The position numbers and the translations under genes were made by a program. A stretch of DNA of 64,000 nucleotides from Brevibacterium spongiae (GTDB lineage Bacteria; Actinomycetota; Actinomycetes; Actinomycetales; Brevibacteriaceae), in assembly GCF_026168515.1 (NCBI RefSeq), contig NZ_CP093443.1, positions 2,914,001 to 2,978,000 on the forward strand. Reading direction: 5' to 3'. Positions 53,466 through 62,603 of this stretch are shown here, piece by piece. Position 1 is the stretch's first letter. Each line of letters begins with the position of its first letter. Below the pieces are notes generated by a model, which saw only the letters and a list, made by a program, of their open reading frames with translations, was not told the origin of the DNA and did no database searches.

Positions 53466-54509
53466 TCAGCTCGCGTCGGCAGGAGGACCGGAAAGTGTCT
53501 CGTACCGGTAGAGCTCGGTGGCCGTGCCCGTCTCGAGCAGGCGGTCGGCGAGTGCCGAGATCACGGGCATGCCGCTCGTGACCTCGATAACGACATCGGC
53601 GTCGACCGACAGCCGTGCCAGCAGCAGTTCGGCATCGGCGAGCGCCGCGGCGAACTCCTCACCGGCGGCATCGGCAGCGTCGTCGCGGGTCTCGAACATC
53701 GACGCGAGGATGAGCTCGGTGGGCGGTTCCTCATCGATCTGTTCGACGGTTGCCTTCCCCTCCCCGGCCGCAGCCTCGCCGGCACCCGGTTCGCCCGCCG
53801 AGGGCAGGACTCCGGCGGTCTCATCGGCCTCACGCGCATAGGACACGGCGAAGGCGCTGAGCCCGCCCGCCTCGGCGGTCCCTGCAGCACCATTCAGCAG
53901 TGCGGCACCATGGGCTCCGGCCGCCTCGGAGAGGAATGTGTTGTTCACCTGTCCGATGGTCAGCGGACCGACCGCATCGTCACGATTGACCGCGGTGTAC
54001 CAGCCCAGGAACGCCTTCGTCAGCTTCACCGAACCGGTCGCGACGATCTCGAGATCCTCGGCCCGGCCGCCTCCGGCCGGCGGCAGGGCACCGGCGGGGA
54101 CCTTGATGACTCGGGTCGTTGTCAGCGGAGTGAACCCGAGCGCCTGAGCGAAACCTTCGCCTGCGCTGCCGGCCTGCACCCGGGCCCGCAGGTCGAGGCC
54201 TTCGAGGGCGGTGCCACGCGTTTCGGCGCACACGGTCTCGAAGAGCTCCCGCCCCTGACCGTGTCCCTGTTCCTCGGCAGCGACCTCGACGTGGACCCAC
54301 GCCCGGTGGGGGTGAAGGGGGGATTCGGCGATCGCGGCGGCCCCGACGGGAACGTCGGGGACCACCTCGGCGATGACGGAGCGGATCAACGGCGAATCCG
54401 ACGACGGACGGAACAGTGACCTGGCCATATGACCGGCCGGGGTGGTCGCATCCGCAAACACCTCATTCAGGCGCAGATCGTCACCGTCGCTCAGCTGTCG
54501 AATCGGCAT
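53466..54509 (-). CDS. GNAT family N-acetyltransferase
   Basis: 347 residues. The first half has the acetyl-CoA-binding pattern in WVHVEVAAEEQGHGQGRELF (the Q-x-x-G-x-G/A core). The second half looks like a diverged GNAT domain with low-complexity Gly/Ala/Glu insertions (about 225-255). Substrate unknown; two-domain GNAT proteins include mycothiol synthase, which this does not clearly match. Its end faces the EssC-like gene with eight bases between them, and its start faces punA. Confidence 0.75.
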   Translation of the reverse strand: MPIRQLSDGDDLRLNEVFADATTPAGHMARSLFRPSSDSPLIRSVIAEVVPDVPVGAAAIAESPLHPHRAWVHVEVAAEEQGHGQGRELFETVCAETRGTALEGLDLRARVQAGSAGEGFAQALGFTPLTTTRVIKVPAGALPPAGGGRAEDLEIVATGSVKLTKAFLGWYTAVNRDDAVGPLTIGQVNNTFLSEAAGAHGAALLNGAAGTAEAGGLSAFAVSYAREADETAGVLPSAGEPGAGEAAAGEGKATVEQIDEEPPTELILASMFETRDDAADAAGEEFAAALADAELLLARLSVDADVVIEVTSGMPVISALADRLLETGTATELYRYETLSGPPADAS

Positions 54510-54554
54510 GTGTTCGCTCCTTGGGGCGGTGGGGAACTTGATAATCTTGGCGTC

Positions 54555-55364
54555 ATGACTGACTTAAGCGATCCTACCGCCGCCGCCCACGCCGCGGCCA
54601 CGACCATCAACGCGAACGCAGGGATCGACTCCCACGACATCGCGCTCGTCCTCGGCTCCGGTTGGGGCGGGGCGGCCGACCTCCTCGGCGAAACCGTTGC
54701 CGAGATCTCCGCCGCCGAAGTCCCCGGATTCCACGCCCCCGCAGTCGAAGGCCACGGCGCCACCCTGCGCACCGTGCGCATCGAAGCCAGCGGCAAGCAC
54801 GCGCTCGTGCTCGGCTCCCGCACCCACTACTACGAGGGCAAGGGCGTGCGCGCGGTCGCCCACGGCGTGCGCACCGCGGCCGCAGCGGGATGTTCCTCGC
54901 TCGTGCTCACCAACGGCTGCGGCGGACTCAACCGCAACTGGGCGGCCGGGACACCCGTGCTCATCTCCGACCACATCAACCTCACCGGCACCTCCCCCAT
55001 CGAGGGCGCTAACTTCGTCGACCTCACCGACCTGTACTCCCCACGCATGCGCGCCATCGCCAAAGAGATCGACCCCACCCTCGACGAAGGCGTGTACGCA
55101 CAGTTCCGCGGACCCCACTACGAAACCCCCGCCGAGGTGCGCATGGCCGGGATCCTCGGCGCCGACCTCGTGGGCATGTCGACGACGCTCGAGGCGATCG
55201 CGGCCCGTCAGGCAGGACTGGAGCTCATGGGCATCTCGCTGGTGACGAACCTTGCCGCCGGCATCCAGGAGACCCCGCTGTCCCACGCCGAGGTCATCGA
55301 GGCCGGAGTCGCCGCCGCTCCGCGCATCTCCCGCCTGCTCGCCGACATCGTCGCGAAGCTCTGA
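54555..55364 (+). CDS. punA: Purine nucleoside phosphorylase
   Basis: 269-residue trimeric-type PNP, which splits (deoxy)inosine and guanosine into base and (deoxy)ribose 1-phosphate. Motifs: LVLGSGWGGAADLL (phosphate loop), GSRTHYYEGKG, LTNGCGGLNRNW, and MSTTLEAIAARQAGLELMGI. The ATG at 54555 is the first family-like start; a TANNNT box (TAATCT, 54542-54547) is exactly seven bases before it, so the mRNA is probably leaderless. It is followed after 71 bases by the phosphomutase. Confidence 0.93.
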   Translation: MTDLSDPTAAAHAAATTINANAGIDSHDIALVLGSGWGGAADLLGETVAEISAAEVPGFHAPAVEGHGATLRTVRIEASGKHALVLGSRTHYYEGKGVRAVAHGVRTAAAAGCSSLVLTNGCGGLNRNWAAGTPVLISDHINLTGTSPIEGANFVDLTDLYSPRMRAIAKEIDPTLDEGVYAQFRGPHYETPAEVRMAGILGADLVGMSTTLEAIAARQAGLELMGISLVTNLAAGIQETPLSHAEVIEAGVAAAPRISRLLADIVAKL

Positions 55365-55435
55365 GCCGGCGGCACTCCCCGCACCCTCGCCCCACCTCAT
55401 CTCATCCCTGACCGCGAATTCGCAAAGGACCTCAT

Positions 55436-57250
55436 ATGACCCGCGTAGCCGACCGCTTCACGAATGGATTCGACGCCGAGGTGGTCCGCGCCTGGATCGC
55501 CGACGACCCCGACGTGCAGACCGCGACCACCTTGGAGCACATCCTCGCCTCCGCTGAGGACGGGGACGTCGCCGCGATCGCCGACCTCGAGGACCGGTTC
55601 GCAGGCCCTCTCGTCTTCGGCACGGCCGGGCTGCGCGGTGAGATCGCAGCCGGTCCGAACCGGATGAACCGAGCCGTCGTCATCCGGGCGGCAGCCGGAC
55701 TGGCTGCGTTCCTGGCAGAGACTGTCGGTGAGGGGTTCCGGGTCGTCATCGGCTGCGATGCCCGGTACAAGTCTGCGGAGTTCGCCGCCGATACAGCCGC
55801 CGTCATCACCGCCGCTGGTGGGGTCGCAATTCAGCTTCCCGAGCAGCTGCCCACCCCGTTGCTCGCTTATGCGCTGTTGAAGCGCGGGGCTGATGCAGGT
55901 GTCATGGTCACAGCCAGCCACAACCCACCAGCTGACAACGGATACAAGGTCTATCTGGGACAACGTCCTCTGCAGGCGATCGAGTCAGACCCGGTCGCTG
56001 CCCTTGCCGGTGCCGGGGCGCAGATCGTCAGCCCCGCCGACGGACTCATCGCTGAGAAGATCGCCGGAATCGAATCCGTGGCGTCTGTGCCGAGGGCCGA
56101 GTCCGGGTGGGAGCACCTCGACGAGTCGATCGTCGAACAGTACCTGTCGCGCATCGACGAACTGGGGGTGCGGGCGAGCGGGGACCTGTCGATCGTGCTC
56201 ACCTCCCTGCACGGTGTCGGTGCCGGTGTCGCCGAGGCGGCCCTGACCCGCACCGGGTTCACGAACCTCCATCCGGTGCCCTCTCAACAGGCACCGGACC
56301 CAGACTTCCCTACCGTGTCCTTCCCTAACCCTGAGGAAGCCGGGGCACTCGATGAGTCCTATGAGTTGGCCCGTGAGGTCGGCGCCGAACTCATCATCGC
56401 CAACGACCCGGACGCCGACCGGTTCTCCGCCGCCATCCCGGACGACTCATCGGCGGCCGGGTACCGGCAGCTGTCCGGCGACGAAGTGGGGCTGTTGCTG
56501 GGTGAGGACCTTGCTGGCCGTTTCGAAGAGAACGGAGCGGTCGGCACGGTCTTCGCGAATTCGATCGTGTCTTCACGGGCTCTCGCGGCCGCGGTCAAGA
56601 GCCACGGTTTCGCCTCAGTGAACACGCTCACCGGATTCAAGTGGATCTCTCGTGCCAGTCTCTGGCTTGCCTTCGGCTACGAAGAGGCGCTCGGCTACTG
56701 CGTCGATCCATTGATCGTACGCGACAAAGACGGAATTTCCGCGGCGGTGACCTTCGCTTCACTCGCTTCGCGTCTCAAGGCAGAGGGCAGCAGCATCGAG
56801 GACGAACTCGACCGGATCCGCGCCCGCGACGGTTACTTCGCGACCGCTCCGCTGAGCTTCCGCCTCGACGATGTCTCACTCATCGGCGCTGCCATGGCGA
56901 AGCTGCGGGAGAACCCGCCGGCAACACTGGCCGGGTCCCCCGTCGCCGAGGTCCACGATCTGTCGTCCGGATATGAGGGCCTGCCACCGACTGATGGGAT
57001 CCTGCTGCTCTCGGAGTCGAATTCGCGGGTCATCGTCCGGCCCTCGGGCACGGAACCGAAGCTCAAGTGCTATCTCGAGGTCGTTGCGGAACCATCCGAA
57101 CTCGAGGCTGCGGCCGAGGCCGATCAGCGTGCGGCCGCGAGCGCGGGAGTGCGACTGCCAGCCACCTCGGCGAGTGCCTCTCTCAAACCCGCACTCAAGG
57201 AACGCCTGACCACGATCAGCACCGAACTCAAGGCCTTCTTCGGCCTCTGA
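55436..57250 (+). CDS. Phosphohexomutase-family enzyme, likely phosphopentomutase role
   Basis: 604 residues of the alpha-D-phosphohexomutase superfamily (PmmB/PgcA type). The phosphoserine loop is VTASHNPPADNGYK, the Mg loop NDPDADR, the sugar loop GFKWISRASLW and the phosphate-binding loop VRPSGTEPK. Members of this group act on glucose, mannose or (deoxy)ribose phosphates. Between punA, deoC and deoA, conversion of (deoxy)ribose 1-phosphate to the 5-phosphate is the likely job, since no deoB gene is seen. ATG at 55436 has AAGGA upstream. Confidence 0.88.
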   Translation: MTRVADRFTNGFDAEVVRAWIADDPDVQTATTLEHILASAEDGDVAAIADLEDRFAGPLVFGTAGLRGEIAAGPNRMNRAVVIRAAAGLAAFLAETVGEGFRVVIGCDARYKSAEFAADTAAVITAAGGVAIQLPEQLPTPLLAYALLKRGADAGVMVTASHNPPADNGYKVYLGQRPLQAIESDPVAALAGAGAQIVSPADGLIAEKIAGIESVASVPRAESGWEHLDESIVEQYLSRIDELGVRASGDLSIVLTSLHGVGAGVAEAALTRTGFTNLHPVPSQQAPDPDFPTVSFPNPEEAGALDESYELAREVGAELIIANDPDADRFSAAIPDDSSAAGYRQLSGDEVGLLLGEDLAGRFEENGAVGTVFANSIVSSRALAAAVKSHGFASVNTLTGFKWISRASLWLAFGYEEALGYCVDPLIVRDKDGISAAVTFASLASRLKAEGSSIEDELDRIRARDGYFATAPLSFRLDDVSLIGAAMAKLRENPPATLAGSPVAEVHDLSSGYEGLPPTDGILLLSESNSRVIVRPSGTEPKLKCYLEVVAEPSELEAAAEADQRAAASAGVRLPATSASASLKPALKERLTTISTELKAFFGL

Positions 57251-57258
57251 ACCCCCTT

Positions 57259-57322
57259 ATTACTACGTGACGGCGCCCCAGCAACCCGGCGCGAGGTTGC
57301 TGGGGCGCCGTCGGGTAGTAAT
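57259..57322. repeat. Dispersed palindrome copy C (bidirectional terminator)
   Basis: Arms 57259-57286 and 57295-57322 pair over 28 bases with two mismatches around the loop CGGCGCGA. It fills the gap between the converging phosphomutase (stop at 57250) and deoC (stop at 57323), so it probably terminates both. It is the same element as the IS-split copy A, in reverse orientation. Confidence 0.88.
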
Positions 57323-57970
57323 TCAGAGGGTGTCGAGGATGGCCTTGCTGCCGGAGAGGCCCAAACGGCTCGCGCCGGCGGCGATCATCTCTTCGGCCGC
57401 CTCAGCGGTGCGGATGCCGCCGGAGGCCTTGACTCCGAGGCGATCGCCCACGGTCTCGCGCATGAGCGACACAGCATGAGCGCTGGCGCCGCCGGCCGGG
57501 TGGAAACCGGTCGAGGTCTTGACGAACCCGGCACCGGCGGCCTCCGCGCGGCGGCAGGCCTCGACGATCTGCTCGTCGTTCAGCGCAGCCGACTCGATGA
57601 TGACCTTGACCAGGGAGTCCCCGCTGGCCTCAACGACTCCGCGGATATCGGCCTCGAGGCCGTCGAAGTCACTGGCGACGGCCTGTCCGATGTTGATGAC
57701 CATGTCGACCTCATCGGCACCGTCGGCCACGGCCTGGGCGGCCTCGGCGGCCTTGATCTCCGGCTTGACCTGACCGGAGGGGAACCCGACGACGGTCGCA
57801 ACGACCAGATCGCCCGGGTCGGTGACGGGCAGCATGGACGGGGACACGCAGATCGCGAGCACCCCGAGTTCCTTCGCCTCGGCGACGAGAGCGTCGACAT
57901 CGGCCGGGGTCGCTTCGGGCTTGAGCAGGGTGTGGTCGATGATTCCGGCGACTTCGGTGCGGCTGGTCAT
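57323..57970 (-). CDS. deoC: Deoxyribose-phosphate aldolase
   Basis: 215 residues. Cleaves deoxyribose 5-phosphate to acetaldehyde and glyceraldehyde 3-phosphate. The Schiff-base lysine is in [16 protein letters not shown] (about 145-160), with the relay Lys in [12 protein letters not shown] and Asp in [13 protein letters not shown] at 57970 follows GGAGG by five bases. Last gene of the minus-strand transport-cdd-deoA-deoC series. Confidence 0.96.
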   Translation of the reverse strand: MTSRTEVAGIIDHTLLKPEATPADVDALVAEAKELGVLAICVSPSMLPVTDPGDLVVATVVGFPSGQVKPEIKAAEAAQAVADGADEVDMVINIGQAVASDFDGLEADIRGVVEASGDSLVKVIIESAALNDEQIVEACRRAEAAGAGFVKTSTGFHPAGGASAHAVSLMRETVGDRLGVKASGGIRTAEAAEEMIAAGASRLGLSGSKAILDTL

Positions 57971-58067
57971 GGGTTCCTCCGAGGTGAGTGCTGCAGGGTC
58001 TGGGGCTGTGGTTCCAGGGTAGCGAGGCAGGCGGCCACGCAGAAGTTCTGGCGGTGTGGGATCGGGC

Positions 58068-59357
58068 TCAGCTGATCTTGTCGAACACGATCGAGTCCGG
58101 CACCGAGGCGGCGTCCCCGCCGATCTCGACCGCTGTCTCCAGCGATTCGATCGCCCGAGCGAAGCGTTCCGGAGTGGCCGTGTGCAGGGTCATCAGCGGC
58201 TGACCTGCAGTGACCGTGTCACCGGGCTTCGCGTGCAGTTCGATGCCCGCGACGTCCTGGACCGGGTCCTCCTTGCGGGCCCGTCCGGCGCCTAACCTCC
58301 ACGAGGCGACTCCCACCGACAGTGCGTCGAGCTTCGTGAGCACCCCGGATTCGGGTGCGGTGACGTCTTCGGTGTGCTCGGCCACGGGCAGGGCCGCGTC
58401 CGGGTCACCGTGCTGGGCGCGGATCATCGCCTTCCACTTGTCCATGGCGCGACCGTCAGCGAGTGCGGCACGCACATCGACGTCGGTCTTGCCGGCCAGG
58501 CGCAGCATCTCCTCGGCCAAGGCCACGGTGAGCTCGACGACATCGGCCGGTCCCCCGCCGGCGAGGACTTCGACGGATTCGCGGACTTCGAGGGCATTGC
58601 CGACTGTCAGGCCCAGGGGCGTGGACATGTCGGTCAGCAGCGCCGAGGTGTTCACTCCGGCTGCCTTGCCGAGGTCGACCATCGTCTGGGCGAGTGTGCG
58701 GGCCTTGCTCAGGTCCTTCATGAACGCTCCGGAGCCGACCTTGACGTCGAGGACGAGTCCGGAGGTGCCTTCGGCGATCTTCTTCGACATGATCGACGAG
58801 GCGATGAGCGGAATGCAGTCAACGGTCGAAGTGGTGTCGCGCAGGGCGTAGAGCTTCTTGTCCGCCGGGGCCAGACCGGATCCGGCGGCGCAGATGACGG
58901 CACCGATGTCCTCGAGTTGGTCGACGATCGCCTCGTTGCTCAGCCCTGCCTGCCAGCCGGGGATCGATTCGAGCTTGTCCAGTGTCCCGCCGGTGTGGCC
59001 GAGCCCGCGACCGGAGAGCTGCGGCACGGCGACGTCGAAGACCGCGACGAGCGGGGCCAGGGGCAGAGTGATCTTGTCCCCGACTCCCCCGGTCGAATGC
59101 TTGTCCGAGGTCGGCCGCGACAGCGTGGAGAAGTCCATCCGCTCACCGGAGGCGATCATCGCCTGCGTCCAGTCAGCGATCTCGGACGGTTCCATATCGT
59201 TGATGAAGATCGCCATGGCCAGAGCCGCCATCTGCTCCTCGGCGACGACGCCGCGAGTGTAGGCGTCGATGACCCAGTCGATCTGCTCCTTGCTCAGAGC
59301 CCGGCCGTCGCGTTTGGCGGCGATGACGTCGACGGCGTCGAATGCCTCTACTGTCAC
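58068..59357 (-). CDS. deoA: Thymidine/pyrimidine-nucleoside phosphorylase
   Basis: 429 residues. Splits thymidine or uridine with phosphate. Motifs: phosphate-binding [20 protein letters not shown] and the signature [20 protein letters not shown] (about 112-131). Length is normal. Sits between cdd and deoC; deoxyribose 1-phosphate from this enzyme passes to a phosphopentomutase and then DeoC. ATG at 59357. Confidence 0.96.
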   Translation of the reverse strand: MTVEAFDAVDVIAAKRDGRALSKEQIDWVIDAYTRGVVAEEQMAALAMAIFINDMEPSEIADWTQAMIASGERMDFSTLSRPTSDKHSTGGVGDKITLPLAPLVAVFDVAVPQLSGRGLGHTGGTLDKLESIPGWQAGLSNEAIVDQLEDIGAVICAAGSGLAPADKKLYALRDTTSTVDCIPLIASSIMSKKIAEGTSGLVLDVKVGSGAFMKDLSKARTLAQTMVDLGKAAGVNTSALLTDMSTPLGLTVGNALEVRESVEVLAGGGPADVVELTVALAEEMLRLAGKTDVDVRAALADGRAMDKWKAMIRAQHGDPDAALPVAEHTEDVTAPESGVLTKLDALSVGVASWRLGAGRARKEDPVQDVAGIELHAKPGDTVTAGQPLMTLHTATPERFARAIESLETAVEIGGDAASVPDSIVFDKIS

Positions 59358-59474
59358 AGTCTCAATCCTTCGTTGTCATCGTGTCAGTGATGTCGCCGGT
59401 GCGGCGACGGCTCGCCGTGGTGGGACATCGTCGGTACGTGGTGCGGTCGGTGCACAACCACCTCGGTGCCGGTG

Positions 59475-59966
59475 TCAGTGCTTTGCGTTGTGGTCGGTTC
59501 GGGGCGCGCTGAGGTGATCGGGCCCGAACGCCTCGGGCAGGACCACGGACAGCGGGGACCGTCCGCTGGGCATGTTGAGGATGAGCTCGTTGCCGCCGTG
59601 TTCGAACAGCAGCTGCCGGCAGCGTCCGCACGGCACGAGCGTGTTGCCGTCCCCGTCCACACAGTCGAAGGCGACGAGGCGACCGCCGCCGGACATGAGC
59701 AGATCGGACACGAGCGAGCATTCGGCGCACAGGGTGACACCGAACGATGCGTTCTCGATATTGCAGCCGCCGACGATGCGTCCGTCGTCGACGAGTGCCG
59801 CGGCTCCCACGGGGTACGACGAGTACGGCACGTAGGCCTTCGCCATCGCCCGCATCGCCTCGGCGCGCAGCAGCTCCCACGTGCCTTCGCTGAGGTCATC
59901 GGGGCTGACCGGGGTGGGTTCGTCGCTCCAGACGTGCTCGGAGGCGTCGATGTCGGGGACAGTCAT
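59475..59966 (-). CDS. cdd: Cytidine deaminase
   Basis: 163 residues. Deaminates cytidine and deoxycytidine. Zinc and catalytic residues are in GVTLCAECSLVSDLL (C-A-E) and VPCGRCRQLL (PCxxC). An N-terminal extension of about 35 residues and a C-terminal tail make it longer than typical 130-residue enzymes. ATG at 59966 with GGAAGAGG upstream. It lies between the transporter permease and deoA. Confidence 0.95.
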   Translation of the reverse strand: MTVPDIDASEHVWSDEPTPVSPDDLSEGTWELLRAEAMRAMAKAYVPYSSYPVGAAALVDDGRIVGGCNIENASFGVTLCAECSLVSDLLMSGGGRLVAFDCVDGDGNTLVPCGRCRQLLFEHGGNELILNMPSGRSPLSVVLPEAFGPDHLSAPRTDHNAKH

Positions 59967-60085
59967 GGGGATACCTCTTCCTTCAGGGTCTGACTGTTGG
60001 GGTGTCGAGGGGTGGGGCCGCGAACCATCGCGGGGATCGTTCGCGGCGCCCGTGTGATGGGATCATCCCATCGCCGAGGATGGAC

Positions 60086-61369
60086 TCACTTCACGTAGGG
60101 CACACCTTCCGCGGCGGGCGGGCGGACCCGACCGACGAAGCCGGCGACGGCGAAGACGGTGACGATGTAGGGCAGCATGAGCAGCAGCTCGTTGGCCACC
60201 GGGGTGCCGATGGACTGCAGGGTGTTGCCGAGGCTCTTGGAGAAGCCGAACAGCAGGGCCGCGAACAGTGCGCCCTTCGGGTTCCATTTGCCCAAGATCA
60301 TCGCGGCCAGGGCGATATAGCCCTGTCCGGCCGACATCTCCTTGCCGAAGGCCAGTCCGGAGCCGACGGTGAAGAAGGCACCGCCGAGGCCGGCGATGGC
60401 ACCGGCGAGCAGCGTATTGCGCACGCGGGTGAAGTTGACCTTGATGCCGACGGTGTCCGCGGCCTTCGGGTGCTCACCGACGGCGCGCATCCGCAGACCC
60501 CACTTCGAGCGGAACACGAAGATCTGCAGGGCGATGACCACGACGTACATGATGTAGACGAGGATGTTCTGGTCGAACAGCACCCGCCCGAGGACCGGAA
60601 TGTCCGACAGGCCCGGGATCGGCAGATTCGGCAGCTTCTGGCGTGCGTTCCACAGTGCCGGATCCTCGGTGAGCACCGTCGAGTACAGGAAGCTCGTGAC
60701 ACCGACGACGAGGACGTTGAGGACGACGCCGATGATGATCTGGTTGACCCAGTACTTCACCGCGAAGAAGGTGAGGATCACGGCGACCAGCGCTCCGGCG
60801 ATGGGGGCTGCCAGCAGACCGGCATACGGGTTCTTCACCACGGAGGCGACGACCGCGGCGAGGAACGCACCGGCCAGCAGCTGGCCTTCGATGGCGATGT
60901 TGATGATGCCCGAGCGTTCGCCGACGAGTCCGCACATGGCACCGAAGATCAGCGGCACGGACAGAGCCAAAGCACCGGCGAGCAGCGTCGTCAGAGGGAT
61001 GACACCACCGGAACCGCCGCCGGCCCAGGCGAGGAACGAGATGACGAAGAGGATGCCGAAGAGCATCGGGAACCAGGATCCGAGGCTGATCCGCTTGACG
61101 CTGAGGTAGATCGACACGGCGGCCATGAGAACGAGCAGGATGCCCAAGGTCAGTCCGGCTGCGGTCGAGGACACGACGAAGTCAGGGATGGCGAAGAAGT
61201 CTCCGCCGGTGGCGACGCGGAACGTCGTCTCCCCGTCACGGCCGATGAGGCCGAAGAAGATGAGGGACACGAGGGCGAGGATCGTGTAGACGATCGGGAA
61301 CTTCCAGGCGATCGGCGCGACGGCCTTGGCCTGGGTCGACGGGGTGTTCTCCACGGTCTGAGCAGTCAT
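60086..61369 (-). CDS. Nucleoside ABC transporter permease 2
   Basis: 427 residues, about ten membrane helices, BPD_transp_2 (LivH/RbsC-like) family. LIFGAMCGLVGERSGIINIA is the family's typical stretch near the middle (about 140-165), and the end contains GYIALAAMILGKWNPKGAL. Linkage to cdd, deoA and deoC points to nucleosides as substrates, as for the BmpA-NupPQ type systems. Starts one base after the stop of the other permease. Confidence 0.92.
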   Translation of the reverse strand: MTAQTVENTPSTQAKAVAPIAWKFPIVYTILALVSLIFFGLIGRDGETTFRVATGGDFFAIPDFVVSSTAAGLTLGILLVLMAAVSIYLSVKRISLGSWFPMLFGILFVISFLAWAGGGSGGVIPLTTLLAGALALSVPLIFGAMCGLVGERSGIINIAIEGQLLAGAFLAAVVASVVKNPYAGLLAAPIAGALVAVILTFFAVKYWVNQIIIGVVLNVLVVGVTSFLYSTVLTEDPALWNARQKLPNLPIPGLSDIPVLGRVLFDQNILVYIMYVVVIALQIFVFRSKWGLRMRAVGEHPKAADTVGIKVNFTRVRNTLLAGAIAGLGGAFFTVGSGLAFGKEMSAGQGYIALAAMILGKWNPKGALFAALLFGFSKSLGNTLQSIGTPVANELLLMLPYIVTVFAVAGFVGRVRPPAAEGVPYVK

Positions 61370-61370
61370 C

Positions 61371-62603
61371 TCAGTCCTCCTTCCGCTTGAGCACCGGTGT
61401 GGGCAACCGGAAGATCGACCTCACCAGGGGCGGGGCCGCGATGAGCAGTACGATGACGGACTGGACGACGAGGACGATGTCGATCGGCGTTCCAGTCTGC
61501 GACTGCATGAGGTAGCCGCCGGCCTTGAAGGCACCGAAGAGCAGACCGGCGAGGAATGTGCCCAAGGGCTTCGACCGGCCCAGCAGGGCCACGGTGATGG
61601 CGTCGAAGCCGATCGAACCGCTGATGCCGCCGGTGAGCTTGAACTCGGTGCCGAGCACCTGGGCGGCGCCGCCGAGTCCGGCCAGGGCGCCGGCGACGAT
61701 CATGACGAGGATCGTCACCTTCGACACGGAGATGCCGGCGGTGCGGGCCGCATGCGGGTTCGCGCCCACGGCCTTGAACTCGAAGCCGATGGTCGAGCGC
61801 TCGAGCAGCCACCACACGAAGATCGCGGCGAGGATCGCCAGGATGAATCCGAAGTGGAGACGGAACGGGGCGGGCAGGAGCAGGAACATCTGCGAGGAAT
61901 CGTCGACGACGCGCGACTGCGGGTTCGCCGAGGTGGTGTGCGTGAACCAGTTCTGCTTGAGCAGGTATCCCAGCGCATAGCCGGCGATCGAGTTGAGCAT
62001 GATCGTCACGATCACCTCGTTGGCGCCGGTGCGCGCCTTGAGCACACCGGCGATGCCGGCCCAGATCGCGCCGCCGATGATGCCGCCCAGCGCGGCGACG
62101 AGCATGTGCACAACCGGGGGCAGCGGCAGCGCATAGCCGAGGAAGCCGGCGATGGTCGCACCGAGGATGACCTGGCCCTGACCGCCGATGTTGAACAGTC
62201 CGCAGCGGAAGGCCAGAGCGATGCCCAGGCCGGTGAGGATGAGCGGGGTGCCTGAGACCATCGATTCGGTCAGCGGGCGGATGGCGCGTTCGGTCGTGCG
62301 CGCTTCCCAGTCGAACACGGCACCGCGGAACAGCGCCGAATAGGCTTCGCCGACGGTGGAGAAGAGGGTGGCGAAGAAGTCACCGGGGGCGGCGAAGAAG
62401 TTCTCCGCGGCCGCGACGACCTCGGCATTCGACACGGCGATGAGCACACCGCCGAGCAGCAGGGCGAGCACGATCGCCAGCAGCGAGACGAGCCAGGAAC
62501 CCGACAGGATCTCCTGCAGCAGGTTCTGCTCCTTGCCGTCCTCGGCTTCGATGTCCGGTGGCGGCGCCGGAGAGGGAGCCGCCGGTGAGATATCAGTCGT
62601 CAT
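61371..62603 (-). CDS. Nucleoside ABC transporter permease 1
   Basis: 410 residues of the same permease family. N-terminal cytosolic stretch rich in Ala/Pro/Asp (1-30), then about nine helices; LAFRCGLFNIGGQGQVILGA and GIAGVLKARTGANEVIVTIM are the family hallmarks. ATG at 62603 overlaps the ATPase stop (ATGA). Confidence 0.92.
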   Translation of the reverse strand: MTTDISPAAPSPAPPPDIEAEDGKEQNLLQEILSGSWLVSLLAIVLALLLGGVLIAVSNAEVVAAAENFFAAPGDFFATLFSTVGEAYSALFRGAVFDWEARTTERAIRPLTESMVSGTPLILTGLGIALAFRCGLFNIGGQGQVILGATIAGFLGYALPLPPVVHMLVAALGGIIGGAIWAGIAGVLKARTGANEVIVTIMLNSIAGYALGYLLKQNWFTHTTSANPQSRVVDDSSQMFLLLPAPFRLHFGFILAILAAIFVWWLLERSTIGFEFKAVGANPHAARTAGISVSKVTILVMIVAGALAGLGGAAQVLGTEFKLTGGISGSIGFDAITVALLGRSKPLGTFLAGLLFGAFKAGGYLMQSQTGTPIDIVLVVQSVIVLLIAAPPLVRSIFRLPTPVLKRKED

